Source of the DNA: Strix aluco
Taxonomy: Eukaryota > Chordata > Aves > Strigiformes > Strigidae
Reading direction: 5' to 3'
Assembly (NCBI RefSeq): GCF_031877795.1
Contig: NC_133957.1
Span: 7,183,009-7,247,008 of the forward strand
Length of the DNA stretch: 64,000 nucleotides
Shown: positions 11,937 through 23,060 of the stretch, piece by piece
Layout of the letters: each line of letters starts with the position of its first letter
How positions within the stretch are numbered: position 1 is the stretch's first letter
Notes under the pieces: generated by a model
What the model was told of the DNA's origin: nothing
What the model saw: only the letters and a program-made list of their open reading frames with translations
Databases searched by the model: none
Made by a program: the position numbers and the translations under genes

Positions 11937-12738
11937 TGTGAGAGACGAGAAACCAGGCCTGTGAGAAACTAAGAAAAACAGCCTGAGAAAGCAAAAGTTG
12001 AGGCTGATGAAAGAAATGCCTCAAACACTCACAAGACAAAACTCTGAGTCACAGGGTGCATTCTGTGGAGGTCGAAGCTGATAAGGCTGCCCCAATAACA
12101 CAAGATGGGACTGGAGGAGGGAGCCCTGTGAAGGCAGGACGGCTCTGCTCTGGTGCACCTGGCCAAAACTTCAAGGGCCATCTGTCCGGTGAATGACCTT
12201 TGCTTCATTATCCACGAAATGCATATTAAAGTTAACACCCCTCAATATGCTAACGAGGGCTAACATGATCATGCTAATTACAACATTCCATGAAACACCT
12301 CACCCCTCCCCGTACATGGGATACGTAGATATGTGAGTCGACCTAGGGGATGGACCCAAGGAAAGTGGGTATAAATCAAGAAGGGGGGGGGGCAGGGAGA
12401 GAGAGTGCGGTGAAGCGAAGAAGACGGATGCCAGTGAAAAAGACAGATGCTTCCTGTGCCTCCTGGAACCCTCGTCGTCAGGATCAGCGCAGAAACCCAG
12501 ACCGGTGATCTGTATTTCCCCATTCCCTCTATCTCCCTCTTTTCCCTTTCCTATTAAGAAATGCAAGGCATATTGTATTGCTTGGCACAACTTGCTATAT
12601 ACTTAGCCAGCTATCGTATGTTCAATTAGTACATTGTGAGTAGTTAATAAATGTTTGGACTTGGAGACTTGTTGTCCGCTCCATTGGGGATTTGCGAATC
12701 TGAGTCACTTGTCTCCCTTGTCTGAGTGGGACGTGACA
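11937..12738 (+). mobile_element. Solo LTR, same family as the 15662-21493 provirus
   Basis: 802 bp, TGTGAGAGACG...CGTGACA, flanked by the 5-bp direct repeat TCACC (11932-11936 and 12739-12743). It matches the LTRs at 15662-16480 and 20675-21493 in the opposite orientation, with visibly more substitutions and small indels. A solo LTR with an intact target duplication is the expected product of recombination between the two LTRs of a provirus. Confidence 0.88.
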
Positions 12739-12743
12739 TCACC

Positions 12744-12924
12744 CTGTTGTGCTTTTCCCAAAGACGGAGCCCTCCTTCTTCAGCAGGTGTGGGTATCTTC
12801 TCTTTGTGAAGAGTAACAGGGAAGAAACCTACCCCAAAATAATCAGCACTGTCCTGAGAGTGGCAAGACATCTGCTCTTTCAAGATGTCCATGCCAGTGC
12901 AGAGCACACCCACACACAAAGTGA
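12744..12924. other. No supported gene
   Basis: Short flank between the solo LTR and an old CR1. It may be a further diverged part of the CR1, but I cannot show this. Confidence 0.4.
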
Positions 12925-13690
12925 AGTAGAGGGGCAAAATCACCATCCTTGACCTGCTGGCCAAACTTCCTTGTAGGCAGCCCTGGATATGGTTGGCTTT
13001 CTGGGCTGCAGGCACAAATTGCTGGCTCTTGTCCGATTTTTCATCCACCAGTATCCCCAAGTTCTCAGGGCTACTCTCAATTCATTCACCACCCTGTCAG
13101 CGCAGGACCTTGCACTCTGCCTTGTTGAACTTCAGGATGTTCTCATGGGCCTGAGAGTCAAGTCTGTCAAGGTCCCTCTGGACGACATCCTTTCCCTCAA
13201 GAGTATCGACTGAACCACCCAGCTTGGTCATCATCTCCACACTTGCTGAGGGTGCACTCAATCCCACTGCCTATGCTGTTGATGAAGATATTAAATGGTA
13301 TTGGTCCCAGTACAGACCCTTGAGGGACACGTCTTGTGGGGCATTGAACCATTGTCTGTAACCCATTGGATGCGGCCAGCAGCCAATTCCTTATTCATCT
13401 AACAGGCCCTCCATAAAACCCATCAAATGTAGAAGGCCAGTAGATGTCATCTATAGCTCATCCCCTGTCTCCTGATGCACTCACTCCATTGTAGATTAGT
13501 CAGGCACGATTTGCCTTTGGTGAAACCATGTTGGCTGTCTCTAATCAGGACGGATCTTGTTCCACAAAGATCTGTTTCATGATCTTACTGGGCACAGAGG
13601 TAAGGCTGACTGGTTGGTAGTTCCCAGGGTCCTCCTTTCTGCCCTTTTTCAAAATGGGCATGAAGTTTTCCTTTTTCTGTCACTGCGGAC
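12925..13690 (-). mobile_element. Old, degraded CR1 fragment
   Basis: On the minus strand the order matches the CR1 RT C-terminal region. Read on the plus strand it includes the SRCCLV-type block near 13270-13340 (CTGTTGATGAAGATATTAAA) and the block ending CCTTTCTGCCCTTTTTC near 13640. No frame is open. It is far more diverged than the other CR1 copies here. Confidence 0.7.
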
Positions 13691-14590
13691 TTGTGGAGTC
13701 ACTGGGGACTTTGCAATGGACTCGCAATGAACACAAGTGAGAACAAATGCCATCAGCTATTCCTGAAGGTACCATGATGGCATGTGGGACAGACAGTGTC
13801 TAGAGGTCATTTCATGTTGAGAGAAACATCCCCTGGGAAACACCTGAATGCAGCACTGGGATGTGTTTCCTTGAACTGAAGGACCCTCTGTCCGTTCTCC
13901 ATGCCTTGGGACATCTCAGACAAGTGCAGAGCAGGGCAATACACCCCAGGGTTGAGGTGCCTCCCAGCCTCCTGGGAGTGGCAACCAATTGCCAAAGAGA
14001 CACTAGGACTGCTGCGATGCACTGCCTCTGCACGTGGAAGGGAAGGACGCATGGCTCTGAACACCCCTGTGTACAGGAAGAGGACATGAGACCAGCTCAG
14101 ATGCTGACACCTCACAGAGCCCTGACACTTCTCTGTGTGACTCCAGGAACAATTCCCACCATCCCAGTGAGATTTATCTCACCTGCCTTGGAAAGGCTCA
14201 TTGCCATTTCCTCTCCCTGCTCTGATAGTCTCCCCTGCCTTTCTGGCCTGTGCCTTCCAACACACAGTATGAAAGAAGCACAGTTGTGGAGCATCACACA
14301 TGTGCAGTCAGAGGGGTTCTGCAAGCAGGAGCATCATTGCTCTCTAGAAGGCGGCAGCTCTCACCTTTCAGAAAACACAGAGCACATTGAGGGAGGATGA
14401 ATACACTCAGACGCACACACGCCTCCTTATTTCACCTCTCTGAACTTCCTTCCCAATCTCTTTAAGCAACTAACAAGGAAACATAAGTTCTTCCTCACAG
14501 GTGTCCTACCGGGTGAGATTGACAAGAACAATTTAACTCCTCGTGTGGAGAAAGAGGAACCATAAAATCAGGCATCACTGATGGACTTTC
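13691..14590. other. Flank of the olfactory receptor remnant, no supported gene
   Basis: Mixed sequence with no recognisable protein or repeat. The open frame at 13861-14400 shows no domain and overlaps frames on the other strand. It may hold the upstream non-coding part of the olfactory receptor gene. Confidence 0.4.
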
Positions 14591-14599
14591 CCCTACTGT

Positions 14600-15440
14600 A
14601 AATGTGAAATGTATCCAATCCTTTGACAAGTCGCTTCCTCCTCTCTCTCATGACCTGCCTTGAGATTGTAGTTGGGAACATCCTCATTATTGGGCTGTTG
14701 GTGCAAATCCAGCTCTGTAAAACCGCATGGCCGCCTTCCTGGGGAATGTGTCCTCCCTGGAACCTGCCACAGCTCTACCACCAAGCCCCAGCTGCTGGCC
14801 AGCTTTCTGACTGGGAACAGCACCATCTCGGCTCACAGCAGTGTTAGTACCGTTTCCTGCATCTTTGCACGCACAGAGGGTTTACTGCTGGTGACCACAC
14901 TCTATGGTCAGTACTTGGCTGTGTGCCACTGCATGTTATCTGAAAGACTCATGACCCGGAAGGTCTGTCTCCAGCAGCTGCCCCTTGGCTGGGGGATTTC
15001 TGTCATCTACAGCAATTTCATTCTTGTCCCAGATATGGTCCAGTGGCCCAAAGGTACTGGACCTCACCTGTGACCTCACTCCATTTCTGGAGCTCTCCTG
15101 CAGGGACACGGGGATACAAGCTCTTTGCTTTCATAACCTCCTTCTTAGAGCCAGTCCTCCCCTTCTGTTCACATGGGCATCCTGGGTGTGCATCAGAGCT
15201 GCCACCCTGGGGCAGCTCTCCCGCCCAGCATGGCCAGGCATAAGGCCTTCTCCACCTGCTCCTCTCACTTCACTGTTTTTACAGCACCCTCCTCCTTTCT
15301 GTGTGACGCCCAGAACAGCCCTCCTGATAGTGTCTGGCAGGGCCCTTTTCCTGCACCATTCTCATGCTCCTGCTCAATCCGCTCATCGTGTTTCCAGGGG
15401 AAGTGAAGCACTGAGAAAAACACTCAAGAAAGCTGTGAGC
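14600..15440 (+). pseudogene. Olfactory receptor pseudogene
   Basis: A single-exon class A GPCR of the olfactory type, spread over three frames. TM1 is near 14640-14710 (EIVVGNILIIGLLVQIQL). A FLGNVSSLE segment before TM2 is near 14735. LLASFLTGNSTIS is near 14790. The TM3/DRY equivalent near 14890-14930 reads LYGQYLAVCH, so the DR is lost. The second extracellular loop DLTPFLELSCRDT is near 15075-15110. FAFITSFLEPVLPF (TM5) is near 15125-15165. KAFSTCSSH (TM6) is near 15242-15270. The C-terminal EALRKTLKKA is near 15400-15435. Several frameshifts and stops make it non-functional. The subfamily cannot be assigned by eye. Confidence 0.85.
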
Positions 15441-15661
15441 TGCTCAGACAGCCCATTGAAGTTGTGGACCTGCAGGAAGAAATCACTACTGGTCCTCTTT
15501 TGAACCAGCCCAGAGGACCTGGAAAGGTGTGTGCTGTGTCCTGGGCACTCCCCTGGAAGTGTGGGAGATGGAGAAGGCTTCTGGTGTGGGAAGGTGCAGT
15601 CAGAGCTGGCCGGTGTCATTGTGTGAGACCTCTTACAAACATCTTGGAAGGGACAGAGCAA

Positions 15662-16480
15662 TGTCACGTCCCGCTCAGACGAGGGGGACAAGTGACTCAG
15701 ATTCGCAAATCCCCAATGGAGCGGACAACAAGTCTCCAAGTCTAAACATTTATTAACTACTCACAATGTACTAATTGAACACACGATAGTTGGCTAAGTA
15801 TATAGCAAGTTGTGGCGAGCAATATAATATGCCTTGCATTTCTTAATAGGAAAGGGAAAAGAGGGAGATAGAGGGAATGGGGAAATACAGATCACCGGTC
15901 TGGGTTTCTGCGCAGCTCCTGCCGACGAGGGTTCCGGGAGGCACGGGAGACATCCGTCTTTTTCGCTGGCATCCGTCTTCTTCGCTTCACTGCACTTTCT
16001 CTCCTCGGGGCCGCGCCACCCCCCCCACCCCCCCTTCTTGATTTATACCCGCTTTCCTTGGGTCCATCCCCTAGGTCGACCCACATACCTACGTATCCCA
16101 TGTACGGGGAGGGGTGAGGTGTTTCATGGGATGATGTAATTAGCATGATCATGTTAGCCCTCGTTAGCATATTGAGGGGTGTTAACTTTAATATGCATTT
16201 CGTGGATAATGAAGCAAAGGTCATTCACCGGACAGATGGCCCTTGAAGTTTTGGCCAGGTGCACCAGAGCAGAGCCGTCCTGTCTTCACAGGGCTCCCTC
16301 CTCCAGTCCCATCTTGTGTTATTGGGGCAGCCTTATCAGCTTCGACCTCCACAGAATGCACCCTGTGACTCATAGTTTTGTCTTGCGAGTGTTTGAGGCA
16401 TTTCTTCGATCAGCCTCAACTTTTGCTTTCTCAGGCTGTTTTTCTTAGTTTCTCACAGGCCTGGTTTCTTGTCTCTCACA
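15662..16480 (-). mobile_element. 3' LTR of the minus-strand provirus
   Basis: 819 bp, read on the minus strand from TGTGAGAGAC to CGTGACA. A polyadenylation-type AATAAA lies just upstream of the ATGTTTAGACTTGG segment (minus strand), followed by the R/U5-like end. A run of C (16012-16033) and a TATA-like GGTATAAATCAAG (minus strand, about 16040) are visible in U3. Confidence 0.9.
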
Positions 16481-16492
16481 TCCCACCCCGTG
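16481..16492 (-). other. Polypurine tract of the minus-strand provirus
   Basis: On the minus strand the sequence ACGGGGTGGGA directly precedes the TGTGAGAG that opens the 3' LTR. It is purine-rich with one T, so it is a weak but correctly placed tract. Confidence 0.55.
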
Positions 16493-16739
16493 ACTCAAAC
16501 ACTCCAAGTTCTTCTTTGACCATTGTGATCCCAAAAAAGTATAGGGAAAAAGAAGACAGAAGGTGAGAGAGCATATAGCTAATTGCTGCAAGGCATACTA
16601 TTAAAAGCAAAAATTTGCATAATATCACAATACTAATATTTACAAGCCATCCTCCCCACCCCGTGAGTCCTGAGGATCCCAGTGATGTGACCCATGACCC
16701 AGGGTTCCATCCATCAAACTAGTCCATCAGTCAATAAAA

Positions 16740-17540
16740 AGGTTCTCACTTCCCGTTGTTGATCATCTTCATCATGGCACGGTCTCCTCTATAGAGGTGG
16801 TGGCATTGTGGATGATGATATAGCATTCTCCCTCAGTTAGATTCAGCACACTGCACAGTCCATGTTCCTTCAGCAATGCTAGCCAGATTCTGCAACGTCA
16901 TCTTAGATGCTTGTTGGGTCTGCACCTTTAATTCCTTAAAGGCATATCTTGTTAGTACATATAATTGCTAAGTTAAATTTTCTAAAACTATTTGAGGTTA
17001 CACAATGACATTATCAGGTCTATAGGGATTTAAATGGGAATACAATTTAATATTCAGGAACAATTCATTAATGCTTAATTTGTGGGATCAAACCCCTTCA
17101 ACTAGTCTTTGATGTCTGCATCTTGCTGTTGATGGATGTGGTGTTGTAAGGACCACATACAGTTATATGAGCTAGCACTGTAATCTGTTTGGTATTTGCA
17201 AGCACCAGTTTGCAGTCACAGGTGGCTCACAGGCTTCCTTTATTTTGGAGGTGATTCCCAATAAGGTAACTTAAGGCACAACTCCAGGTTAACCTTCTAA
17301 TAAGTGAACTCATTAAATGTACCTGTAAAATTTCCTGGATTGTTGATTGTAATTGATTGGCAATGATTTATTCCACACTCAGCAGGTACGATTCCACAAA
17401 TTATATAATAATGTAAGCAGATTACAAATAATAACTAGCCAATAATGCCTACAACCATTGAAAGTGCTAAAAGTAACATAGGTCTCCCGTTGTCCAGGAT
17501 CAATGCTCTGTAAAACACATATATACATGACAAAACAATG
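16740..17540 (-). pseudogene. Decayed env (transmembrane subunit) remnant
   Basis: On the minus strand near 16850-16950 a stretch reads [13 protein letters not shown] and, in another frame, [20 protein letters not shown]. This resembles the LQN...HG-C-LN region of retroviral transmembrane envelope proteins. The rest, up to the end of pol at about 17545, is stop-rich. The surface subunit is not recognisable. The region is about 1 kb, far short of a complete env. The identification rests on this short motif. Confidence 0.5.
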
Positions 17541-17544
17541 ATGG

Positions 17545-18753
17545 TTAGAAAGAAGGGACAATCCACCTGGTATTGATGCGGTATTCTTTCCCATGGGCAT
17601 CAGTAGCCACCCATGAACAAATATTGATGGGAGTTTTTAGGGTTAGGGGTACTTGCCCCACGGTGGGCAAGTCTACTAGAACAGGTTGTCCAGGATAATG
17701 GAGCGGGTTTGCAGGGTCTTTAGTCTCTTTTTTCCTGGCGAGTATGGACAGAGGCTTAGGACAGAACGCGGTAAGTCGTGGGCACCCATTAATTCCCCAC
17801 CGGCTGTTTATCTTCATTACTGCGTCTGACACCCGTTGTGGCCATCCTGGTTCGAGGGGTTTTAGGGCCTGCTTTAACAGTCCATTGGTGCGTTCCACAA
17901 TTCCATTTGCTTGGGGATAGTATGGAGTATGGAAAATCCACTGAATTCCTTCATCTTGAGCCCACTCCTGAACCACCCCAGCAGTAAAGTGATTACCGTT
18001 GTCTGATTGGATCGATTTGGGCTTAGGCAAGTAGCTAAACCAACGTTTTAACCCCTTCACCGTATTTTCTGGGACCATAAAGAACATATCTTTCACATCA
18101 ATAGTTGCTAAGATCTGGTGGGCTTGTTCCTGTATGGTTGCAATCAGTTCAGCTATGTTAGGCACTGCAGCTGTTAGAGGATCTGTATTGGCATTTAATC
18201 GCCGATAGTCAATTGTCAGACGCCACTTTCCGTTAGGTTTATGGACTGGCCACACTGGGGAATTATAGGGTGAGTGAGTTGGAACGATTATCCCTTGCTC
18301 CTGCAGCTCTGCTATTACCGGAGTGATCCCCTCCCTTGCACCTAACGGTAAGGCGTAAGGTTTCACATTAACAGTTTTAGAAGGAGGAAGCGCAGGCGCT
18401 TGCTGTAGAAGTCTTATAGAGGCAGTTGGGGACCCAAATTTCCATTCCCTTCCTTTTGAATCCACCCAAGCTTGTCCCTTCAATAGGTCAAGTCCCAGGA
18501 TATTTGTGGGGAAATTTCCCGGGATCATCATAGCCTCTGTTGCAGTTTCATTCCCAGGTAACCAGCATTTCACCCGAGCAGTCGGCTGTGGCTTAGAGTC
18601 CCCGAAAACATCTGTAACCCAGATCTGCTTTTTGTCAGCAATTATGCCATTCCGCTTGGCAACCTCAGTTTGGAGTGCTGAAATCTGAGCACCCGTATCT
18701 ACTAGAAATGTAACTGGAGTTTTAAAGGGACCGAGCGGAAAGGTAATCAACAA
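17545..18753 (-). CDS. Protease-RT-integrase in one open frame with internal deletion
   Basis: A 402-codon open frame of the young provirus. Residues about 15-110 are an aspartic protease with FLVDTGAQIS and NILGLDLLKG. Residues about 135-228 are the RT fingers and first palm strand, including SPYNSPVWPVHKPNGKWRL, and the first catalytic aspartate in ATIDVKDMFF. At about 18050-18071 the frame passes directly into the integrase core (SIQSDNGNHFTAG, then ANGIVERTNGLLK) and C-terminal domain. The YxDD strand, thumb, RNase H and the integrase HHCC domain and first acidic residue are all absent. The frame stays open across the junction. The element cannot encode its own RT. Confidence 0.85.
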   Translation of the reverse strand: MLITFPLGPFKTPVTFLVDTGAQISALQTEVAKRNGIIADKKQIWVTDVFGDSKPQPTARVKCWLPGNETATEAMMIPGNFPTNILGLDLLKGQAWVDSKGREWKFGSPTASIRLLQQAPALPPSKTVNVKPYALPLGAREGITPVIAELQEQGIIVPTHSPYNSPVWPVHKPNGKWRLTIDYRRLNANTDPLTAAVPNIAELIATIQEQAHQILATIDVKDMFFMVPENTVKGLKRWFSYLPKPKSIQSDNGNHFTAGVVQEWAQDEGIQWIFHTPYYPQANGIVERTNGLLKQALKPLEPGWPQRVSDAVMKINSRWGINGCPRLTAFCPKPLSILARKKETKDPANPLHYPGQPVLVDLPTVGQVPLTLKTPINICSWVATDAHGKEYRINTRWIVPSF

Positions 18754-18815
18754 GTCTCCTTTAGTATTCTCTGTGAGCCTCCTTAAGTGGACCCACCCAC
18801 CATCCCCCGGCTCAC

Positions 18816-20450
18816 TTACTGGGGATGGCGCATCCAGTTTCCCGACCCTAAATCAATCAAGTCTTCTTCAGGGGCAGTTGGTGTTTGAGAAGCAATTACC
18901 ACCATCTCGTTAGTTTCCAGCTCTGTCCCTCCCTTTGCTCGAAAGGTCTGCTCGGTTGAGGGGGGCAGCTTTCTTTTATCTTTCCAGGCTCGAATGAGCT
19001 TTTCTAAAACTGTAGTAGGCATACCATTCATTAACTCTCGGGGAATCCCCTGTCCAATTCCCTCAGCCCACAAGAGGTTTCTCTTTGCTCTTAAAACTTG
19101 CGGAGGGGAAGGAGGCGGATTTTCCTGCTGTTCCACTCTGCGTACCGAGGGCTCAGGTTTACCCGTTCCCCTGGTAAGGCCCATTCTCCGGCCATAATTT
19201 ATTAAGTCCTGAGCTATCTCTCCCCAGGTCATGGCTTCTCCCCCCGCCCTTCTTCCCCCTCGCGGGGCTAATGCATTCCGCAAACGATCTTGTAATTGTA
19301 CTGCATGTGATTTCAAAGAGTCCGGCAAACCCCGAATCAGGGGAGTCATTTGATCAGGGTTAGCAATTAATAGCATCGGGGAAGGCTGCTGCGGAACCAA
19401 ACGCCTGTCATGCATTAATTGGAGACAAGCAGCCTTCTGCAGACTTTCAGTCAAATGATTTACGGTTGGGGTCTCAATACATACTGGATCCCCCCTTTCC
19501 AAGGGGTCCAGACCCCCAGCCCAATAAGCAGCTCGTTGAGTTAACGACCACGGCTCTCTCTGGTCATCAGTAACTAAGAAAACCCCTGGCCCCCAGTATC
19601 CCTGGGCCTCATCTTCTGATAACAAAATTCGGTCGCCACCAGTCAAAGATACCCTCCACACGTATTCAGTCTCAGTTTCCTGAGCTTGTCTGGTATATTT
19701 CTCCTGAATTTTCACAAGCTCAGTTGCTGGATATGGTGTAGTTCGAATGGTGACCTGCGGAGCTCTTCCACCCTGACCCTCGGTGGTCTCCGTTTTAATT
19801 AATGGTCTTAAATTTGCCCCCTCATTTTCGGGGTAAAAAATTTCTCGGCTTATCTCTAAATCCTTTGTTGGATACAAGGGTCTGGCTGCTGCTTTTGCCA
19901 GACTCGTAACTCCCTGTTCACTATCCGGAACAGAGCCGAGATCTGTCCGGTTGCAGGTTTCTTGTTCATTCCTCTCTTTTTCAGACCGTGAGATTTTTTC
20001 TCAGTCCAAGGCATCTAACAGAGCCATGTGAAATCGCTGAGAGGTGTTACGCTCATCAGCTAATTGGCTTTTCAGAACTTCAGTTTGCTCTTGCCAGAGT
20101 TTAGCTTTTTGTTCAGTAATTTTACGTTCCTCAACCAATTGATCCTGGAGAGCTTTTACCAGATCTTGTAAGGATTTGATCATTTCCCCTTCTAATTGTT
20201 TCTTAACATGTTTATCTTTTTGGGCTGCAGTCAGTGCTGCCCCTAATACAGCGCACACTACAGCTTTTCCTTTGCCTGGTCGCGACCCTTGCAGCCCCGC
20301 AAGTACATTAATATAGCTTGCCACTGCTTCTGGATTATGCCAATTATCGTGGGCCCAAACCTCTACTAAAGGAGGAGGACAAGCCTTATACTCCTTCAGT
20401 TTCTCAAAAATAGGGGAGCAGTCAAGCACCGACATTTCCTGGCCAGTCAT
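18816..20450 (-). pseudogene. Gag of the minus-strand provirus, one in-frame stop
   Basis: 545 codons in one frame, with a single TGA at 20001-20003 separating residues 1-149 from the rest. The N-terminal part contains a long charged helix (about residues 85-140, EGEMIKSLQDLVKALQDQLV) predicted to form a coiled coil. The C-terminal part holds a capsid-like region (LPDSLKSHAVQLQDRLRNAL near 19280-19340). No CCHC knuckle is seen, and an RRA-rich basic patch occurs instead. Protease follows about 60 bp further on in a different frame. With only one stop it is nearly intact, consistent with the low LTR divergence. Confidence 0.75.
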
Positions 20451-20649
20451 GGCTTGCCACTGCTCGAACCTCTCCTGGCTTAGAGCTGAGAGGTCACTTC
20501 CCGATTCTCCCTGTCCTTATCGGATAGAGAATCGGTATCCCTCCGACCCTTTCCCAGCGTATAGCTGAGGGGCCAATTCCCAGTTCTCCCTGTCCGAGTT
20601 GGTCGGATAGAGAACCAGTATCTCATAAGACTTTCCGACACCGAAGGGG

Positions 20650-20667
20650 ATCCTGCCGACTACGCCA
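20650..20667 (-). other. Primer binding site, tRNA-Ser type
   Basis: On the minus strand, TGGCGTAGTCGGCAGGAT lies 7 nt after the 5' LTR. It is complementary to the 3' end of vertebrate serine tRNA (…ATCCTGCCGACTACG plus CCA). The match to the tRNA is from recall and covers all 18 positions. Confidence 0.8.
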
Positions 20668-20674
20668 ATTTTAA

Positions 20675-21493
20675 TGTCACGTCCCGCTCAGACGAGGGGG
20701 ACAAGTGACTCAGATTCGCAAATCCCCAATGGAGCGGACAACAAGTCTCCAAGTCTAAACATTTATTAACTACTCACAATGTACTAATTGAACACACGAT
20801 AGTTGGCTAAGTATATAGCAAGTTGTGGCGAGCAATATAATATGCCTTGCATTTCTTAATAGGAAAGGGAAAAGAGGGAGATAGAGGGAATGGGGAAATA
20901 CAGATCACCGGTCTGGGTTTCTGCGCAGCTCCTGCCGACGAGGGTTCCGGGAGGCACGGGAGACATCCGTCTTTTTCGCTGGCATCCGTCTTCTTCGCTT
21001 CACTGCACTTTCTCTCCTCGGGGCCGCGCCACCCCCCCCACCCCCCCTTCTTGATTTATACCCGCTTTCCTTGGGTCCATCCCCTAGGTCGACCCACATA
21101 CCTACGTATCCCATGTACGGGGAGGGGTGAGGTGTTTCATGGGATGATGTAATTAGCATGATCATGTTAGCCCTCGTTAGCATATTGAGGGGTGTTAACT
21201 TTAATATGCATTTCGTGGATAATGAAGCAAAGGTCATTCACCGGACAGATGGCCCTTGAGGTTTTGGCCAGGTGCACCAGAGCAGAGCCGTCCTGTCTTC
21301 ACAGGGCTCCCTCCTCCAGTCCCATCTTGTGTTATTGGGGCAGCCTTATCAGCTTCGACCTCCACAGAATGCACCCTGTGACTCATAGTTTTGTCTTGTG
21401 AGTGTTTGAGGCATTTCTTCGATCAGCCTCAACTTTTGCTTTCTCAGGCTGTTTTTCTTAGTTTCTCACAGGCCTGGTTTCTCGTCTCTCACA
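20675..21493 (-). mobile_element. 5' LTR of the minus-strand provirus
   Basis: 819 bp, identical in length to the 3' LTR. The three differences I see are the A/G in CCTTGAAGTT/CCTTGAGGTT, the C/T in TCTTGCGAGT/TCTTGTGAGT, and the T/C near the outer end (GGTTTCTTGTC/GGTTTCTCGTC). Confidence 0.9.
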
Positions 21494-21529
21494 AGCAATC
21501 AGAGGGGTTATTTGGGACTTGGGAAAGGC

Positions 21530-22100
21530 ACACATCAAACCCAGGTCCAAGAAGGGCAGGGAGGAGAATTGGGAGGATTACAGGCAGGTCAGCTTCACCC
21601 CAGTCCCTGGGAATGTGATGGGGCAAGTGTTCCTCAGCCATCTCCAGGCACTTGAAGGATGAAAAGGGGATTGCTGAACCCATATGGAGGAGGAAAGAAG
21701 GGCATGTTGTCTACCTGGACTTTAGTAAGACCTAAGACATGGTCTCCCATGGTCTCCTTGTAGCCACATTCAGATCTAGACTGAAGAAGTGGATGATTTT
21801 GTGGGGAGGGGTTTGGCTGGACAAGCTGGCCCAAATGTTGCCAGTGGTACAAAGTCCTTCTGGCAGCCAGCAACTAGTGATATCCCTCAGTGATCAGCAC
21901 TTGATCAACACTGTTGAACATCTTTTTCATCTCCCTGTACGATGGGATGGAGCGCACTTTCAGCTCCTTTGTTCGTGAAGCCACGCTGGGGGAAGCCCTT
22001 AAGCAATCTCATCTAGTTCAGCCTGCCTTGAGCAGGAGAGTTGGGCAGGATGATGGTCAGGTTTATCTTCCAGCCCAAGTTACTCTATGATTCGATGAAT
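21530..22100 (+). mobile_element. Old CR1 fragment, 3' end
   Basis: A degraded ORF2 RT trace: a CCAAGAAGGGCAGGGAGGAG block near 21548 with a WEDYRQVSFTPVPGNVM reading, a YLDFSK-like trace near 21710, and a SHGLLVAT segment. It is followed by the CR1 3' UTR ending ACTCTATGATTCGATGA at 22083-22098. The young provirus inserted just 5' of it. Confidence 0.65.
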
Positions 22101-22968
22101 CTTTCCCTTGGAGAGCTCTCACAGACAAAACAGGCAGAGGAAGAGAGAGAGAGAGAGAGAGAGAAATAAAATGTGCCAAAATAAAGATGGTACCTCCTCT
22201 GAGCAATGTTTCTGCATTTGAAGCATTAGTGGGAAATTTACTTTGATAGTGTCTGCACAAAACTGTTCACAGAGAGAATGAGTGTAATCAGCTTGCTAGC
22301 ACATGCTCATGGTGTTTTCAATAAAAAAAAATAAAAAATCATGAAAATTCAGGAAAAAATGGCTTAGCAGTGCTGGAAAGGATGACTTTCTTCAGTTAGG
22401 ACAAAGAGTTCTTTTCTGCAGAGGTTTCAACTTTCTCCTAAAATCTACATTCATGGCTTCAAATCATGAGCTCCTAAAGCAGTCACAGAGTTGGACAGTG
22501 CCACAGAGATGCCCTGGAGTGCCTGCAGAGTGCCTGCTCAAGCCCCCCTGTGCAATGTGTCCCAGGAGCTATGGGAGCCCTTCTGGAACACGACCTGGTG
22601 GGCAGGCAGGGTACCTCTGGGGTGGTGCAGGGCACCACCTGCCACCAGCGCTGTTGGGCAGGCGGAGTAGGGCCCTCTCCAGCACAGCAGAACATTGTGT
22701 CCCCTGGGATGCTGGCACTGATGTCACCTGTTTTCAGGAATTGACTAGTCAGCAGTGTGAAGGCAGATACTCAGACGGCATGAAGGGCATCATAAAGTTG
22801 ACTCCAACATGATTAAATACTTGGGGAGGTCAGGGGGAACTGGGACAAGACAGATGGGAGAATGGAGGGTGAGAAGATGGGCTTGAACAACAGAGATGAA
22901 AGATTTTGAAGGGGTAAGATCTGTTCAGGTAATGTTGAGGCTACTGCAACACTGACTGTGAAAACATT
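22101..22968. other. No supported gene; includes a (GA)n tract
   Basis: Contains a GA microsatellite at 22141-22165 and an A-rich tract near 22322-22345. The open frame at 22453-22812 shows no recognisable domain. No repeat family was identified. Confidence 0.45.
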
Positions 22969-23060
22969 CACAGAATCACAGAATCACAGAATCAACTAGG
23001 TTGGAAAGGACCTTGAAGATCATCTAGTCCAACCATTAACCTAGCACTGCCAGTTCCCAT

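Larger units (their letters stand above)
15662..21493 (-). mobile_element. Young class III-like provirus with tRNA-Ser primer site
   Basis: 5832 bp, minus strand, flanked by the 5-bp direct repeat AGCAA (15657-15661 and 21494-21498). The two 819-bp LTRs differ at only three positions by my reading (about 0.4%). Order in its own orientation: 5' LTR, primer site, gag with one stop, protease joined to an RT fragment and integrase in one open frame, a decayed env region, polypurine tract, 3' LTR. Gag lacks zinc knuckles and has a coiled-coil-rich N-terminus, which with the protease/RT style suggests an ERV-L/spumavirus-like group. Class assignment is by eye. Confidence 0.88.

Noticed and set aside
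13861..14400. 179-codon frame upstream of the olfactory receptor remnant
   Set aside because: No domain and no resemblance to any neighbouring gene; antisense frames are equally open.
15892..16224. 110-codon frame with a glycine/arginine-rich segment, also at 20905-21237
   Set aside because: It lies wholly inside the two copies of the LTR; the poly-glycine comes from a homopolymer run.
22141..22165. GA-rich tract as a regulatory element
   Set aside because: A simple microsatellite with no associated promoter or gene.
22453..22812. 119-codon frame as a possible host exon
   Set aside because: No recognisable motif, no splice-site support, and a competing antisense frame.
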